Source: Fimbriimonadales bacterium (lineage in GTDB: Bacteria; Armatimonadota; Fimbriimonadia; Fimbriimonadales; Fimbriimonadaceae). Taken from it: a stretch of DNA of 60,986 nt. The position numbers and the translations under genes were made by a program. Below are positions 49,610 to 59,693 of the stretch, in pieces. The notes beneath the pieces are model-generated. The model searched no databases. It was not told the DNA's origin and saw only the letters and a program-made list of their open reading frames with translations. Each line of letters begins with the position of its first letter. The first letter of the stretch is position 1. Location of the stretch: contig JAOACB010000012.1 of the NCBI GenBank assembly GCA_026418055.1, forward strand, positions 1 to 60,986, read 5' to 3'.

Positions 49610-50835
49610 GGGCCCGCGGCGGAGCCATGGTTCCCGCGCTGGCGCTGCTGTCGGCGATCGTCGCCGTACTGGCGTCGATCGCCGCGCTTCAGCGCTCCGC
49701 GCTCGAGGCCGCCACGAACCGAGTTCAGGCCGAGCGGGCGCGGCTGATGGCGGAATCGGGGCTCGAGCGGGCGCTCGCGGCCCTCGAGAGCGTGCAGATG
49801 GGCCTGGTGCGCAGCGACGACGAGTGGGCGGCGTTCGGCAGAGGGGAGGAGAGGTACCTGCTGGACGGCGGCTCGTTCCGCGTCGAGGTGGTGGACGCCT
49901 GCTCTCGCATCGACATCAACACGGTGGACCAGGTGCAGCTCGAGAACCTCGAGCTCACCAGCGAGCAGATCGATTCGTTGCTCGATTGGCGGGAGCCCGA
50001 GCTCCAACCCCGGCCCGAAGGCGGGAAGGACGAGTTCTACAACAACCTGCCGGAGCCCTACAACACCAAGCTGCGTGCCTTCGACAGCGTGGACGAGCTG
50101 CTCTTGGTGAAGGGTTGGGACGGTCCGACGCTGTACGAGCCGCTGTCGTCGACCAGCCCAGCGGCCCCGGTGTTCGGATCGGGCAGGGAGGCTCTGCCTC
50201 TTTCGGAGCTGCTGACCGCCGACGCCTTCTGCCGCAACCTCGCCCCGGACGGGGAGGCCAAGCTCAACGTCAACACGGTCGACGCCAACCAGATGATCCA
50301 GAGGGGCGTTCCGGCGCAGGTCGCCCAGGCCATCGTGCAGCGCCGCAACCAACAAGGCACGTTCGCCTCCCTTTCCCAGGTGCTGGCGGTGCCGGGGGTC
50401 AACCTTTCCAACGCGGGAACCCTCATCGACGTGCTGACCGTAACCGGTGATGCGGAGATCCGGGGGAGGATCAACCTGAACACCGCCTCCCAGGCGGTGC
50501 TGGAGACCATCCCGGATCTGGGTTCGGACGTGGCGCAGTCGATCGCCAACCAGGGTGGCTTCACGTCGTACACCGAAGTGGCGGCGATCTCCGGGGTGGA
50601 TCTCAGGATCCTCGGCATCCTCGCGGACCGGACCACGCTCGGCTCGAGCTCGTTTCTGGTTCGAGTCTTGGGCACCGCCGGCAGGGTGAGCGTCGCGTTG
50701 GAGGCGGTGGTGCGCAACAGGGCCGGACGCTGGGTCTTGGAGAAGGTGTTCCAGCCCCCGTTCGGAGACATGCCCGCCCGATGGGGTTGGGTGGAGGAGA
50801 CGTCGAACGAAGTGGATTTGAGGAGTTCGCAATGA
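49606..50835 (+). CDS. gspK: Type II secretion tip pseudopilin GspK
   Basis: 409 residues from GTG 49606 (GTGA overlap with gspJ). N-terminal ARGGAMVPALALLSAIVAVL helix lacks Glu5, as in GspK. The large alpha domain carries repeated helix-hairpin-helix-like segments: CSRIDINTVDQVQLENLELT, AKLNVNTVDANQMIQRGVPA, and GRINLNTASQAVLETIPDLG, each followed by a second helix. Caps the pseudopilus. Confidence 0.88.
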   Translation: MRARGGAMVPALALLSAIVAVLASIAALQRSALEAATNRVQAERARLMAESGLERALAALESVQMGLVRSDDEWAAFGRGEERYLLDGGSFRVEVVDACSRIDINTVDQVQLENLELTSEQIDSLLDWREPELQPRPEGGKDEFYNNLPEPYNTKLRAFDSVDELLLVKGWDGPTLYEPLSSTSPAAPVFGSGREALPLSELLTADAFCRNLAPDGEAKLNVNTVDANQMIQRGVPAQVAQAIVQRRNQQGTFASLSQVLAVPGVNLSNAGTLIDVLTVTGDAEIRGRINLNTASQAVLETIPDLGSDVAQSIANQGGFTSYTEVAAISGVDLRILGILADRTTLGSSSFLVRVLGTAGRVSVALEAVVRNRAGRWVLEKVFQPPFGDMPARWGWVEETSNEVDLRSSQ

Positions 50836-52094
50836 GTCGGGGAGGAGCCGCGAAGCCCGCTTCGGTGGCGGAGTGGTCGCCGGTCGGCCTGCGCATGGCG
50901 GATGGCCGCGTTCTGGCGCAGGGCACGGTCGGATTGGCCTCCCCGGCGCTGGTGGCGCTGCCGCGCCGATCGGTGTTCGTGCGAGCGGTGCGCGTGCCGA
51001 ACGTCTCGGAGGAGGTGGTGCGTCAGGCGCTCCAGTACCAGGTGGCTCAGCTGTTCCCCGTGCCGGCCCAGGACCTGGCGTGGGACTTCGCCTTGGGGAC
51101 GCACCACGACGCCGAGGGGCGCTCGGCGTCCTTGTTCGCCGTTCCCAACGCCACGCTGCAGCAGCTGACCGAGGACCTGCAGGCGAGGGGCCTCAAGCCC
51201 TACGCCATCGTCCCGGTGGCGTTGGGTTCGATGGTGATCGCCTCCAGGCTCGACCTCGCCAGCTGCGCTGTGGTCGAGCGGCTTCCGGAAGGATACGGCA
51301 TCGACCTGATCCATGAGGGCGTGGTGCGGGCGAGCCGCACCGTGGCGGACGATGCGGACCTGCCGGTGGAGGTCTCGCTGGCGATGGCCGCGGCCAACGT
51401 GCCCTCCGGCCCCGTCGTGGGAGCCGGTGGCCTCGGAGGCCCCGGCATCGACAGGACCACGGAGCTCGGCGTCCTCGAAGCACTGGCTACACCCGAGGCC
51501 CTGGAGCTGGACCTGCATCTGGAGCACCCCGAACGCGCGGCCGAGAGGGCGCGACGCAAGACGCGGGCGCGGGTGCGGCAGGCGGCTATGCTCGCCGCCG
51601 CCACTGCCGTCCTCTGGACGGCGATCGGGCTCGACATCTCGGACCGAGCCGCGGCCCGAGCCCAGGCCGAAGCCCGGTGGAACGCCCGGCTCGCCAAGCT
51701 GCGCAAGGAACGCTCCAGCCTGGAGGCGCGCTTCGCGACCGCCCGCAGGCTGAGCAACGCGCTCGACCGCGCGTTCGAGCCCGCTCAGAGGGTGTCCGAC
51801 GTGGCTCTCGTGGTCGCGGAGGCGGTGCCTCCGTCGGCATGGCTCACGGGTTTCACTGTGGAACGGGGCCGGCCGGCGAGCCTGAGGGGATCGGCGCTGG
51901 ACAACGAGAGCGTCGGCTCACTGGTGCGATCGCTGACCTCGAACGGGCGCTTCCGCGAGGTGAGGCTGCTGTTTGCGAACCGCATGGAGGTGGAGGAGAC
52001 GCCGGTCGTGCAGTTTTCGGTGGGTGCGCACGTCGTCGGCAACCTGCCTCTCCTGTCCGCCGAGAAGACGGTGCGTGGGAGGGCGGCGCGATGA
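50832..52094 (+). CDS. Assembly platform protein, PilM-PilN fusion (GspL-like)
   Basis: 420 residues from ATG 50832 (ATGA overlap). N-terminal half is PilM/GspL-like: ALPRRSVFVRAVRVPNVSEE, VRQALQYQVAQLFPVPAQDL, and GYGIDLIHEGVVRASRTV. One membrane helix (about 255-275) follows a basic stretch, then a PilN-like periplasmic part (LSNALDRAFEPAQRVSDVAL, WLTGFTVERGRPASLRGSAL). It connects GspE to the periplasmic channel. Fusion of PilM- and PilN-type parts is the usual GspL plan. Confidence 0.8.
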   Translation: MSRGGAAKPASVAEWSPVGLRMADGRVLAQGTVGLASPALVALPRRSVFVRAVRVPNVSEEVVRQALQYQVAQLFPVPAQDLAWDFALGTHHDAEGRSASLFAVPNATLQQLTEDLQARGLKPYAIVPVALGSMVIASRLDLASCAVVERLPEGYGIDLIHEGVVRASRTVADDADLPVEVSLAMAAANVPSGPVVGAGGLGGPGIDRTTELGVLEALATPEALELDLHLEHPERAAERARRKTRARVRQAAMLAAATAVLWTAIGLDISDRAAARAQAEARWNARLAKLRKERSSLEARFATARRLSNALDRAFEPAQRVSDVALVVAEAVPPSAWLTGFTVERGRPASLRGSALDNESVGSLVRSLTSNGRFREVRLLFANRMEVEETPVVQFSVGAHVVGNLPLLSAEKTVRGRAAR

Positions 52095-52675
52095 AGGCTC
52101 GTCTGACCACCGACGGTTGGGCGATCCTGATCAAGTGGCTGTGCGCCGCGGCGTTGCTCGCGGGCCTGGCCTACCTGTGGTGGCCCAAGGGAGACGCGTC
52201 CCTCGTGGATGCGGACGCCAAGCGGCGCCAAGAGAGGCAGCTCGAGCAACAGATCGCGCTGACGAAACGCTCGGTGGCGGATCTGGAGGCGCAGGTGAAC
52301 CGGCGGGTGTTCGCTTTGGAGCCGGACCAGGTCGGTCCGAAGGCGCTGGCGGCCGTCGAGGCCCATGCGAAGCGTTGCGGCCTCGCGCTCTCGTCGTTCC
52401 GACCGCAGAAGGCGGTGCAGTCCGAGGGCCTGGAGCAGCTGGGGTTTACGGCGAACGTGAGCGGGCCGTTCCCCGACGTGATCCAGTTCCTGCGGTTGCT
52501 GGAGTCCGACGAATCCAGGCTTGCGGTCGTGTCGGCCCAGTTCAACGCAGGGGACCAAGGGGTCGGAGACGTTAGCGCGACCGTCGGACTGGTGGCTTTC
52601 GCGCAACCGCCGAAGCCCAAGACGACGCAGAGCGGCGCCCGAACGGCGAGGAGGACCAGCGGTGGCGGTCTCTAG
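52091..52675 (+). CDS. Assembly platform protein PilO/GspM-like
   Basis: 194 residues. One N-terminal membrane helix (WAILIKWLCAAALLAGLAYL), a coiled-coil (RRQERQLEQQIALTKRSVAD), then a ferredoxin-like domain: KRCGLALSSFRPQKAVQSEG, LGFTANVSGPFPDVIQFLRL. Basic low-complexity tail. Typical PilO/GspM. ATGA overlap with the preceding gene. Confidence 0.82.
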   Translation: MKARLTTDGWAILIKWLCAAALLAGLAYLWWPKGDASLVDADAKRRQERQLEQQIALTKRSVADLEAQVNRRVFALEPDQVGPKALAAVEAHAKRCGLALSSFRPQKAVQSEGLEQLGFTANVSGPFPDVIQFLRLLESDESRLAVVSAQFNAGDQGVGDVSATVGLVAFAQPPKPKTTQSGARTARRTSGGGL

Positions 52676-53354
52676 GAAGTTCGTGTGGACGATGGTGGGG
52701 ATCGTCACGCTGGGCAGCGTGGTGTACCTGAATCAGGAGCCGGAGAGGCCGAAGTCCGCGGGGAGAGCGTCGCGCGCGGCGGCGACCAAGGCGACGGACG
52801 GCTTCACGAAGGAGGACTACGAGGCGAAGTTCCCCTCGGTGGCGCTGAAGGCCCGCAACCCGTTCGTGCCGCTGGTGGCCAGCAAGCGCGGCAAGGGGTC
52901 GCTGGCAGGCGGGATCCCGGCCTCGCTCACGGGCGGAGATCCGAACTGGGTCTACACCGGCATGGCTGAGATCGACTCGGTTCCGATGGCGCTGCTGGAG
53001 AATCGCAGGACAGGCGAGGGGGTGTTCCTCAAGCACGGCGAGGTTTGGAACGGAACCCGGGTGGTCTCGATCCAGCCGGAGTCGCTCGTGCTGGCAGGTC
53101 CGGACGGGCTGCAGCGCACCGTCGGCGCCTTCACCGAGGAACCCGCAGGCGGCTTGCCGGGCGGCACCGTGGCGGGCGGCTCGCTTCCGCCCGTGACCTT
53201 GGACCCATCGCTGCGAGGACCGATCGGTCCGGCGCTGGGGATCCAGCCTGAGAATTCTGGGCCCCAGGAGCCCGGCAGGGGGCGAAGGAACCGCAACGCC
53301 GCCATGGGCGGTATGGGAGGACAGGGAGCAAACAGTGGCATACCGGTTTATTAG
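52662..53354 (+). CDS. PilP/GspC-like periplasmic linker protein
   Basis: 230 residues from GTG 52662, overlapping the previous gene by 14 nt. One N-terminal helix (VWTMVGIVTLGSVVYL), then a linker with LKARNPFVPL (the RNPF motif common in PilP/GspC proteins), an HR-type beta domain (VPMALLENRRTGEGVFLKHG, WNGTRVVSIQPESLVLAGPD), and a Gly/Pro/Arg-rich tail. It would recruit the secretin. The end overlaps gspD by 20 nt. Confidence 0.72.
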   Translation: MAVSRKFVWTMVGIVTLGSVVYLNQEPERPKSAGRASRAAATKATDGFTKEDYEAKFPSVALKARNPFVPLVASKRGKGSLAGGIPASLTGGDPNWVYTGMAEIDSVPMALLENRRTGEGVFLKHGEVWNGTRVVSIQPESLVLAGPDGLQRTVGAFTEEPAGGLPGGTVAGGSLPPVTLDPSLRGPIGPALGIQPENSGPQEPGRGRRNRNAAMGGMGGQGANSGIPVY

Positions 53355-55835
53355 CAGGATGGCGGCTTGCGCCACCGCGATGTTGGCGGTCGGCGCGGCT
53401 TCGGCGCAGTTCGACTTCGGCAACGCCTTCGCGAGCACGCCGCCGTGGGAGCAGTTCAAGCTGGATCCCAAGAAGACGCTGAAGCTGGAATTTCGGAACT
53501 CAAGCATCGACATGGTCGTGGCGGTGCTGAGCAGGGCCTCGGGCGTCACCATCGTCAAGGATCCGGGCTTGGCGGGCCAGCTGACCATCAGCACTCCGAA
53601 GGCCGTGTCTCTCTCGGAGGCGTTCTCCATCGTGAACAGCGCCCTTGGCCTGAAGAACGCGGAGATCGTGAAGGAGGGCAGCCATCTGGTGGTGCGCCAG
53701 AGGCCTCAGAGGGGAGGCCGGGGCGGCGGCCAGGACGGCGGGATGCCCCAGGGCTTCGACTTCAATCGGATGATGGAGGCTTTCCAGCAGCCTCAGCTGG
53801 AGCTGCGCGTCTACCCGATCAAGTACGCCAATGCGGCGCAGGTGGCCCGGGTCGTGAACGACGTGTTCGCGATGCAGGCTGGCAACCAAGGCAATCCGTT
53901 CCAAATGTTCCTGCAACAGTTCGGCCAGCAGCAGGGCGGCCCGGGCGGCCAGTTCGGCCGCGGCCGCGGGGGCGGGGGCTTCCCCTGGATGATGGGCGGA
54001 GGCCAGCAGCGGGGCGGCAACGTGCGCGCCTCCTCCGACGATTACAGCAATTCGGTGATCGTGAATGCGTCGCGGCGCGAGCACGAGCAGGTCGAGGAGA
54101 TCATCAAGCAGATCGATCAGCCCGCCGAGGCGCCGATGCAGTCCCGGGTGTACAAGCTGCAGTACGCCAACGCCCAGGACATCGCTCCGGTCGTTCAGAA
54201 CGTGCTGATCAGCAACGCTCCCAAGGGTCGCGGCGGCACGGGCACCCAGCAGGTTCCGTTCGAACAGCGCTTCGGAGCGTTCATGCGCTTCGGCGGCAAT
54301 GCCCAGGCGGCCTTCGGATCGGTGGTGGCGGAGACGCGCACGAACTCCGTTGTGGTGACCGCCACGGACGACAACCTGAAGCTGGTGGATCAGCTGATCA
54401 AGGAGCTGGACCAGCCTGTGGAGTACGCCGAGACCACGTTCGTGTTTCCGCTGCTGAACGCCCGGGCCGACCAGATCTCGACCCTGCTCAACCAAACGTT
54501 CGGCGGGCGGGTGACGGGAACGGGCGGCTTCAACCAGCGGGCGAACGCCGGACAGACCAGGTCCAACGCGACGAACCGCAGGACGAATCCCGGTGGAGCC
54601 GGTCTGGGAGCGGGCGGCGGGGGAGGCGCCATGGGCCGCTCGCCGCAATCGAACAGCGAGGACCCGAACGTGCTCGAGCTGGCCTTGGAGGACCCCGAGA
54701 GCGACCAGGGCGAGCTGCAGACCCAGATCGGCTTCCAGGGCGGGTTCTTCGGCGGCCAATTCGGGCAGCGTCAGGGCGGCCAGACTCGGCAGGCGGGCCA
54801 GACGACCGCCAGAGACGAGGAGGGCCGCCTGATCAACGTGCGGGACCTCACCGGCCAGGTCACGGTGATCCCCGACCCGAACACGAACAGTCTGATCGTG
54901 GTGACCAACCCCGACAACGTCGAGCTGCTGAAGCGGATCCTCGATCAGCTGGACCGCATCCCCGAGCAGGTGATGATCGAGACCATCATCGTCGAGGCCT
55001 CGCTCGACTCGGCCGACAAGCTGGGCGTCGAGTGGACCTTCACCGAGCGCAACGCGTTCGGGTCGACGGGCCAGACGGCCGTCGGCCAGCAGAGGTTCGG
55101 GCTCCAGAACGCCAACCCGCCGTTGGAGGGACTGCGCTATACGATGACCGGGGGCAACCTCGAGGCTTTTCTGAACATGCTGAAGACCGACCAGAGGTTC
55201 GAGGTGCTCTCGACGCCGAGGATCTTCACGTCGAACAACTCCACGGCGGAGATCAACATCAGCCAGAGCGTTCCCTACGTGCTCAGCTCGCGCGTGGACA
55301 CCAACGGGAACATCTCGTACAACTACGCCTTCCAGGACGTCGGCATCATCCTCAACGTGACGCCGCGCATCACGGCCGACGGCTACGTGACGATGGACAT
55401 CGTGCAGACGGCCAACGACCTGCAGGGGTTCACCAGCTTCAACGCGCCGATCGTCAACCAGCGGCAGGCCAACACCACCGTGGCGGTGAAGGACGGCGAG
55501 ACGGTGATTCTGGGCGGCATCATCCGCAGCACGGTCACGGCCACGACCAAGAAGATCCCGCTGCTGGGAGACATCCCGTTCTTGGGGAACTTGTTCCGGT
55601 CGACCGACCGTAGCAAGTCCAAGACGGAGCTCCTGGTCTTCCTGACCCCGCGGGTTGTCCGCAACCCCGAGGACGCCAAGAGGCTCCAAGAGCAGCAGCG
55701 CGGGAACTTCAGCGAACCCACGCGCAAGGCTTTGGACAAGGTTGTCGGTCCGGTCCAGTCGTCGGGCAGCGGCGCGAACGGACAGAAGACGAACGGCAAC
55801 CGGTCGAACGACTCCAACAAGGGGGGAACCAACTG

Positions 55836-55836
<1 letters not shown>
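53335..55836 (+). CDS. gspD: Type II secretion secretin GspD
   Basis: 833 residues with a signal peptide (RMAACATAMLAVGAASA). N-terminal N0/N1-like domains (LEFRNSSIDMVVAVLSRASG, IVNSALGLKNAEIVKEG), then repeats of the N-domain type (YPIKYANAAQVARVVNDVFA; YKLQYANAQDIAPVVQNVLI; FPLLNARADQISTLLNQTFG) with long Gln/Gly-rich insertions. The secretin core carries VMIETIIVEASLDSADKLGV, RFEVLSTPRIFTSNNSTAEI, and IPLLGDIPFLGNLFRST. The outer-membrane channel. GTG start. TGATG overlap with the next gene. Confidence 0.95.
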
Positions 55837-56615
<779 letters not shown>

Positions 56616-56632
56616 TCCGGCCGCAGGTTCGA

Positions 56633-56672
56633 GCCGGCCGCCCCCACGGGGGCGGCCGGCTTTTCCTTGTTT
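56633..56672 (+). terminator. Rho-independent terminator of the gsp operon
   Basis: GCCGGCCGCCCCC pairs with GGGGGCGGCCGGC (56633-56645 with 56648-56660; the innermost pair leaves a 4-nt loop), followed by TTTTCCTTGTTT. The strongest intrinsic terminator in the window, 18 nt after the Spy-like gene. Confidence 0.9.
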
Positions 56673-56681
56673 CGGGCGCTG

Positions 56682-56707
56682 GGAACCCCATGGCGCGGTG
56701 CGGCGTC
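56682..56707 (+). promoter_or_regulatory. ECF-sigma-type promoter of the sigma/anti-sigma operon
   Basis: GGAACC (56682-56687) and CGTC (56704-56707) are separated by 16 bp, the classical ECF arrangement (GGAAC-type -35, CGTC -10). It lies just after the terminator and 20 nt before the sigma gene ATG, so it suggests autoregulation. Confidence 0.65.
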
Positions 56708-56726
56708 CTGCCATCGGAGGCCCAGA

Positions 56727-57317
56727 ATGAGCTCTTGGACGGAGACCGTGGCCTTGGGAGACGCAGCCTTGGATGCCGACGGCTGGGAGGTCGAAAGGGC
56801 GAGGAGCGGGGACGCAGCCGCGTTCGACCGACTCTTCCAACGGCACTTTCCCAGGGTGTTCCGCTTCGCGCACCGCATGTGCGGGGACGCGGACATGGCC
56901 GATGATGCCGCCCAGGGGGCGTTCGTAAGGACCTACCGCGCGCTCGGCGGACTGCGCGACGGCCAGAGCTTCCTGAAGTACCTGTATCGGGCGGCGCTGA
57001 ACCTGCTCCGAGATGCGTCCCGCAGAGCGATGCGGAAACCCGAGGCTCCGCTCGAGCGCGGCGCGGCGCGCATCGCGGACGGGCAGTCCGCTCCGGATCG
57101 CCAGGCGGCCCAGGCGATGCTCGATCGGGCCTTGCGGGACGCCCTCCTCGAACTCCCGGACGACTTCCGAGCCGTGGTGGTGCTGCACCACTTCGAGGGG
57201 CTGGACGTGGAGGAGGTCGCGGCTCGGCTCGGAGTCCCCGAGGGTACCGTGAAGTCTCGTCTGGGTCGTGCCAGGGCAAAGCTCCGGGAGCGGTTGCGAG
57301 GTTGGCTGGAGGAGTGA
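56727..57317 (+). CDS. ECF-family RNA polymerase sigma factor
   Basis: 196 residues from ATG 56727 (GGAGG 7 nt upstream). Region 2: AFDRLFQRHFPRVFRFAHRM, ADDAAQGAFVRTYRALGGL, KYLYRAALNLLRDASRR. Region 4: LPDDFRAVVVLHHFEGLDVE with VAARLGVPEGTVKSRLGRAR. Two-domain ECF factor. Next to a zinc-finger anti-sigma and RseB-like gene, with an upstream promoter of its own type. Confidence 0.93.
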   Translation: MSSWTETVALGDAALDADGWEVERARSGDAAAFDRLFQRHFPRVFRFAHRMCGDADMADDAAQGAFVRTYRALGGLRDGQSFLKYLYRAALNLLRDASRRAMRKPEAPLERGAARIADGQSAPDRQAAQAMLDRALRDALLELPDDFRAVVVLHHFEGLDVEEVAARLGVPEGTVKSRLGRARAKLRERLRGWLEE

Positions 57318-57322
57318 GCGTG

Positions 57323-57784
57323 ATGCGAAGGCAGTGCGCGTGGGTGAGCGACCGGTTGGCCGGCTACCGTGAGGGATGGCTCTCCAACGGGGAGAGGCTT
57401 CGGGTGGAGCGGCACCTCGCAGGGTGCGAGCGGTGCCGTCGCGAGCTCGAGGCCGACGCTGGACTCGTGGGATTGCTGGCGCGGGCATCCTCCCCGGACG
57501 TTCCCAGGACGTCTTGGAGCGAGGTCCGTGAGGTTCGATCGGCGCGGGCCGGCCGGAGCCAAGCTTGGCGATGGGCCCCGCTCGCAGCGGCGTCGTTGCT
57601 CTTGGCGGCTTTCTGGCTCGGTGCGCCAAGGGACGACGGAGCGCCGGACAGCTCCGTTGCCGCGAACGGCGGTCTGGTCAAGGAGCCGTCTTGGGATGTG
57701 GCCTTCCTGCTCTCGTCGTCCGCCGATCCGGGCGGCGATCCGAACCGCATCCTGCTGGCGTTGCCAAGAGAGGTGTCGCCTTGA
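57323..57784 (+). CDS. Zinc-finger anti-sigma factor
   Basis: 153 residues from ATG 57323 (GTG at 57314 or 57320 possible). An anti-sigma domain HLAGCERCRREL with the HxxxCxxC zinc site and an upstream Cys (RRQCAWVSDRLAGYREG), then one membrane helix (WAPLAAASLLLAAFWLGA) and a short periplasmic tail. It would hold the ECF sigma factor at the membrane until a signal arrives. Confidence 0.85.
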   Translation: MRRQCAWVSDRLAGYREGWLSNGERLRVERHLAGCERCRRELEADAGLVGLLARASSPDVPRTSWSEVREVRSARAGRSQAWRWAPLAAASLLLAAFWLGAPRDDGAPDSSVAANGGLVKEPSWDVAFLLSSSADPGGDPNRILLALPREVSP

Positions 57785-58788
57785 GGGCTTCGGCTCTTCT
57801 GGCTGGCTTGCTCGCCGGCGCGCTTGCGGTCGACGCTCGGACACAGGGCCAGCCAAGCGCCTCCCAGCTCTTGCGGTGGGTCACGGTGGGTCCGGAGAAG
57901 CCCTTTCAAGCCAAACAAAGGGTCGTTCTCAGAACCGAGGGTCGCAGCTTGGAGTCCGGGGTCGAAGTGTACTTCGCGGCATCGGGGAGGGTGCGGCGCG
58001 AGTACCTGATCGGGGCCACCAAGCTCGTGGTGCTGCAGCTCGGTCGGGAGAGCTGGCAGACCGTCGACGGATCCCGCTGGACGAGGGTGGCCGCCGGCGG
58101 CTTGGACCCGGGCGAGGCGCTGCGGCGGGCCGCCGGCAACTACTCGGTCTCGAGGGTCCGCCGGGGGAAGCTGCTGGGTCGGGACGCGGTCGGCTTCGAG
58201 CTGCTCCCGCGGCACGAGGGTAACCCGTGGCGCGAGGTGTGGCTCGCGGCGGACACGGGGTGGCCGCTTGCGGAGACCGTTTACTCGCCAGACGGAAGGG
58301 TGCGGTCGTCCACCAAGACCCTCCGGATCGCCGCGTGGCGCCCCGAACCGAGCTTGCTGCAAAAGCCGGCCGCGGTCGAGGCGCCCACGGCGAGCGGTCC
58401 GACGACCTTCGAAGCCATGGACTCGCTGGAGGCCGTCGAGCGAGCCGTTGCCGACCCGGTGCCTCTACCCAACTACGTGCCGCCGGGCTATTCTGTGGCG
58501 GCCTACGGCGTGGTCCGCTCGCATGCCGGCCGCCTTCAGCCGGCGGTGCGCTACAGCGACGGCTTGTCGTCGTTCACGGTGTTCCGTCGGTTCGGCGGAG
58601 GCGGCTTCGGCCCAGGAGGGCGGTTCCAACGCGGCCGGGCCGGCGGAGCCGGCCAGGGCGGTGGTCCGCCTTTGCGCAGCGACGAGCAGCGTTCGGTCGT
58701 GCAACACCGGGGGGTCCGCGGGACCTACGTGCTGATCGGCGACCTTGCGGAGAGCCAGCTGCGCCGAGTGGCCGAGAGTCTGCCCTGA
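57781..58788 (+). CDS. MucB/RseB-like periplasmic regulator
   Basis: 335 residues from TTG 57781, overlapping the anti-sigma stop (TTGA). Signal peptide ASALLAGLLAGALAVDA. N-terminal LolA-like domain (QAKQRVVLRTEGRSLESGVE, VLQLGRESWQTVDGSRWTR, GFELLPRHEGNPWREVWLAA) and C-terminal LPNYVPPGYSVAAYGVVRSH with VRYSDGLSSFTVFRRFG, as in MucB/RseB. A Gly/Arg-rich insert is unusual. Probably senses lipid or envelope damage and controls cleavage of the anti-sigma factor. Confidence 0.8.
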   Translation: MRASALLAGLLAGALAVDARTQGQPSASQLLRWVTVGPEKPFQAKQRVVLRTEGRSLESGVEVYFAASGRVRREYLIGATKLVVLQLGRESWQTVDGSRWTRVAAGGLDPGEALRRAAGNYSVSRVRRGKLLGRDAVGFELLPRHEGNPWREVWLAADTGWPLAETVYSPDGRVRSSTKTLRIAAWRPEPSLLQKPAAVEAPTASGPTTFEAMDSLEAVERAVADPVPLPNYVPPGYSVAAYGVVRSHAGRLQPAVRYSDGLSSFTVFRRFGGGGFGPGGRFQRGRAGGAGQGGGPPLRSDEQRSVVQHRGVRGTYVLIGDLAESQLRRVAESLP

Positions 58789-58824
58789 CTCGACCGCGCC
58801 TCGGGGCCCATAATCCCCTTCGGC

Positions 58825-59637
58825 TTGAGACTGCGTTACCTGATCGGCGGACTCGGCGTTGCCAGCGCGGCCACGCTGCTGTACGGCATGCTCGTCGAGG
58901 CCGAGCGCCTGGTCTTGGAGAAACCCGTGCTGCGCCTGCCTCGGTGGCCCGAGCGGCTCTCGGGCTTCAGAGTGGGCCTGATCGCCGACTGCCACCTGCG
59001 CGACCGCCACACGGTGGGTCTGACGCGGCGGGCGGTGCGGGCCGTGCTGGGCGAGGGACCGGACGTGGTGGTGCTCGCGGGAGACTTGATCGCCTACTGG
59101 AGGCCGGACGTGCCGTGGCTCGTCGAGGAGGCCCTGCAGGACCTGTTGCCGGTCGCGGAAGACGTGATCGCCATCGCTGGCAACCACGAATACTGGGGTG
59201 GCGGCGGACCCGAACTGATGCGGCGGATTCTCGAGACCCTCGGCTTCCGGTTCTTGGTCAACGAGCTGCTGTGGCACAAGGGCGTCGCCTGGCTGGGGAT
59301 CGATTCGGCGAACGCCGGACGCCCCGAGCCGGAGCGCCTGTTCAGCGATTTGCAGCCGGGAGAGGCCGCTGTGGCGCTGTGGCACGAGCCGGATTGCGCC
59401 GACCTGTTGCCTGACGGAGCGGCGCTCATGCTGAGCGGCCACAGCCACGGAGGACAGTTCACCTTCCCCTGGGGTTGGACGCCGATGCACACGCGCAACG
59501 GGGAGAAGTACGTGCGCGGCTTCCACCCCGAGGCGCCGACGCCCGTGTACGTGAGCAGGGGCTTGGGCACAACGGGCTATCCCTCGCGCCTGGGTTGCCC
59601 GCCGGAGGCCACGGTGCTCACGCTGCTGCCGGCCTGA
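58825..59637 (+). CDS. Metallophosphoesterase, YkuE-like, paralogue 2
   Basis: 270 residues from TTG 58825. An N-terminal membrane helix ([18 protein letters not shown]) instead of the Tat signal of the paralogue. Motifs: [32 protein letters not shown] (Glu in place of Asp in GNHD), [26 protein letters not shown], and [20 protein letters not shown]. Membrane-anchored phosphodiesterase or lipid-phosphate hydrolase. CATAAT at 58809-58814 may be its -10. Confidence 0.85.
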   Translation: MRLRYLIGGLGVASAATLLYGMLVEAERLVLEKPVLRLPRWPERLSGFRVGLIADCHLRDRHTVGLTRRAVRAVLGEGPDVVVLAGDLIAYWRPDVPWLVEEALQDLLPVAEDVIAIAGNHEYWGGGGPELMRRILETLGFRFLVNELLWHKGVAWLGIDSANAGRPEPERLFSDLQPGEAAVALWHEPDCADLLPDGAALMLSGHSHGGQFTFPWGWTPMHTRNGEKYVRGFHPEAPTPVYVSRGLGTTGYPSRLGCPPEATVLTLLPA

Positions 59638-59667
59638 GCGGCCTCCGGACGCTCGAACCCGCAACGG

Positions 59668-59673
59668 TACAAT
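59668..59673 (+). promoter_or_regulatory. -10 element TACAAT before lepA
   Basis: TACAAT 20 nt before the lepA ATG would give a leader of about 13 nt. The same hexamer is the -10 of purA. No convincing -35. Confidence 0.45.
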
Positions 59674-59693
59674 GCCTGCAGAAGCCAGGCTCC

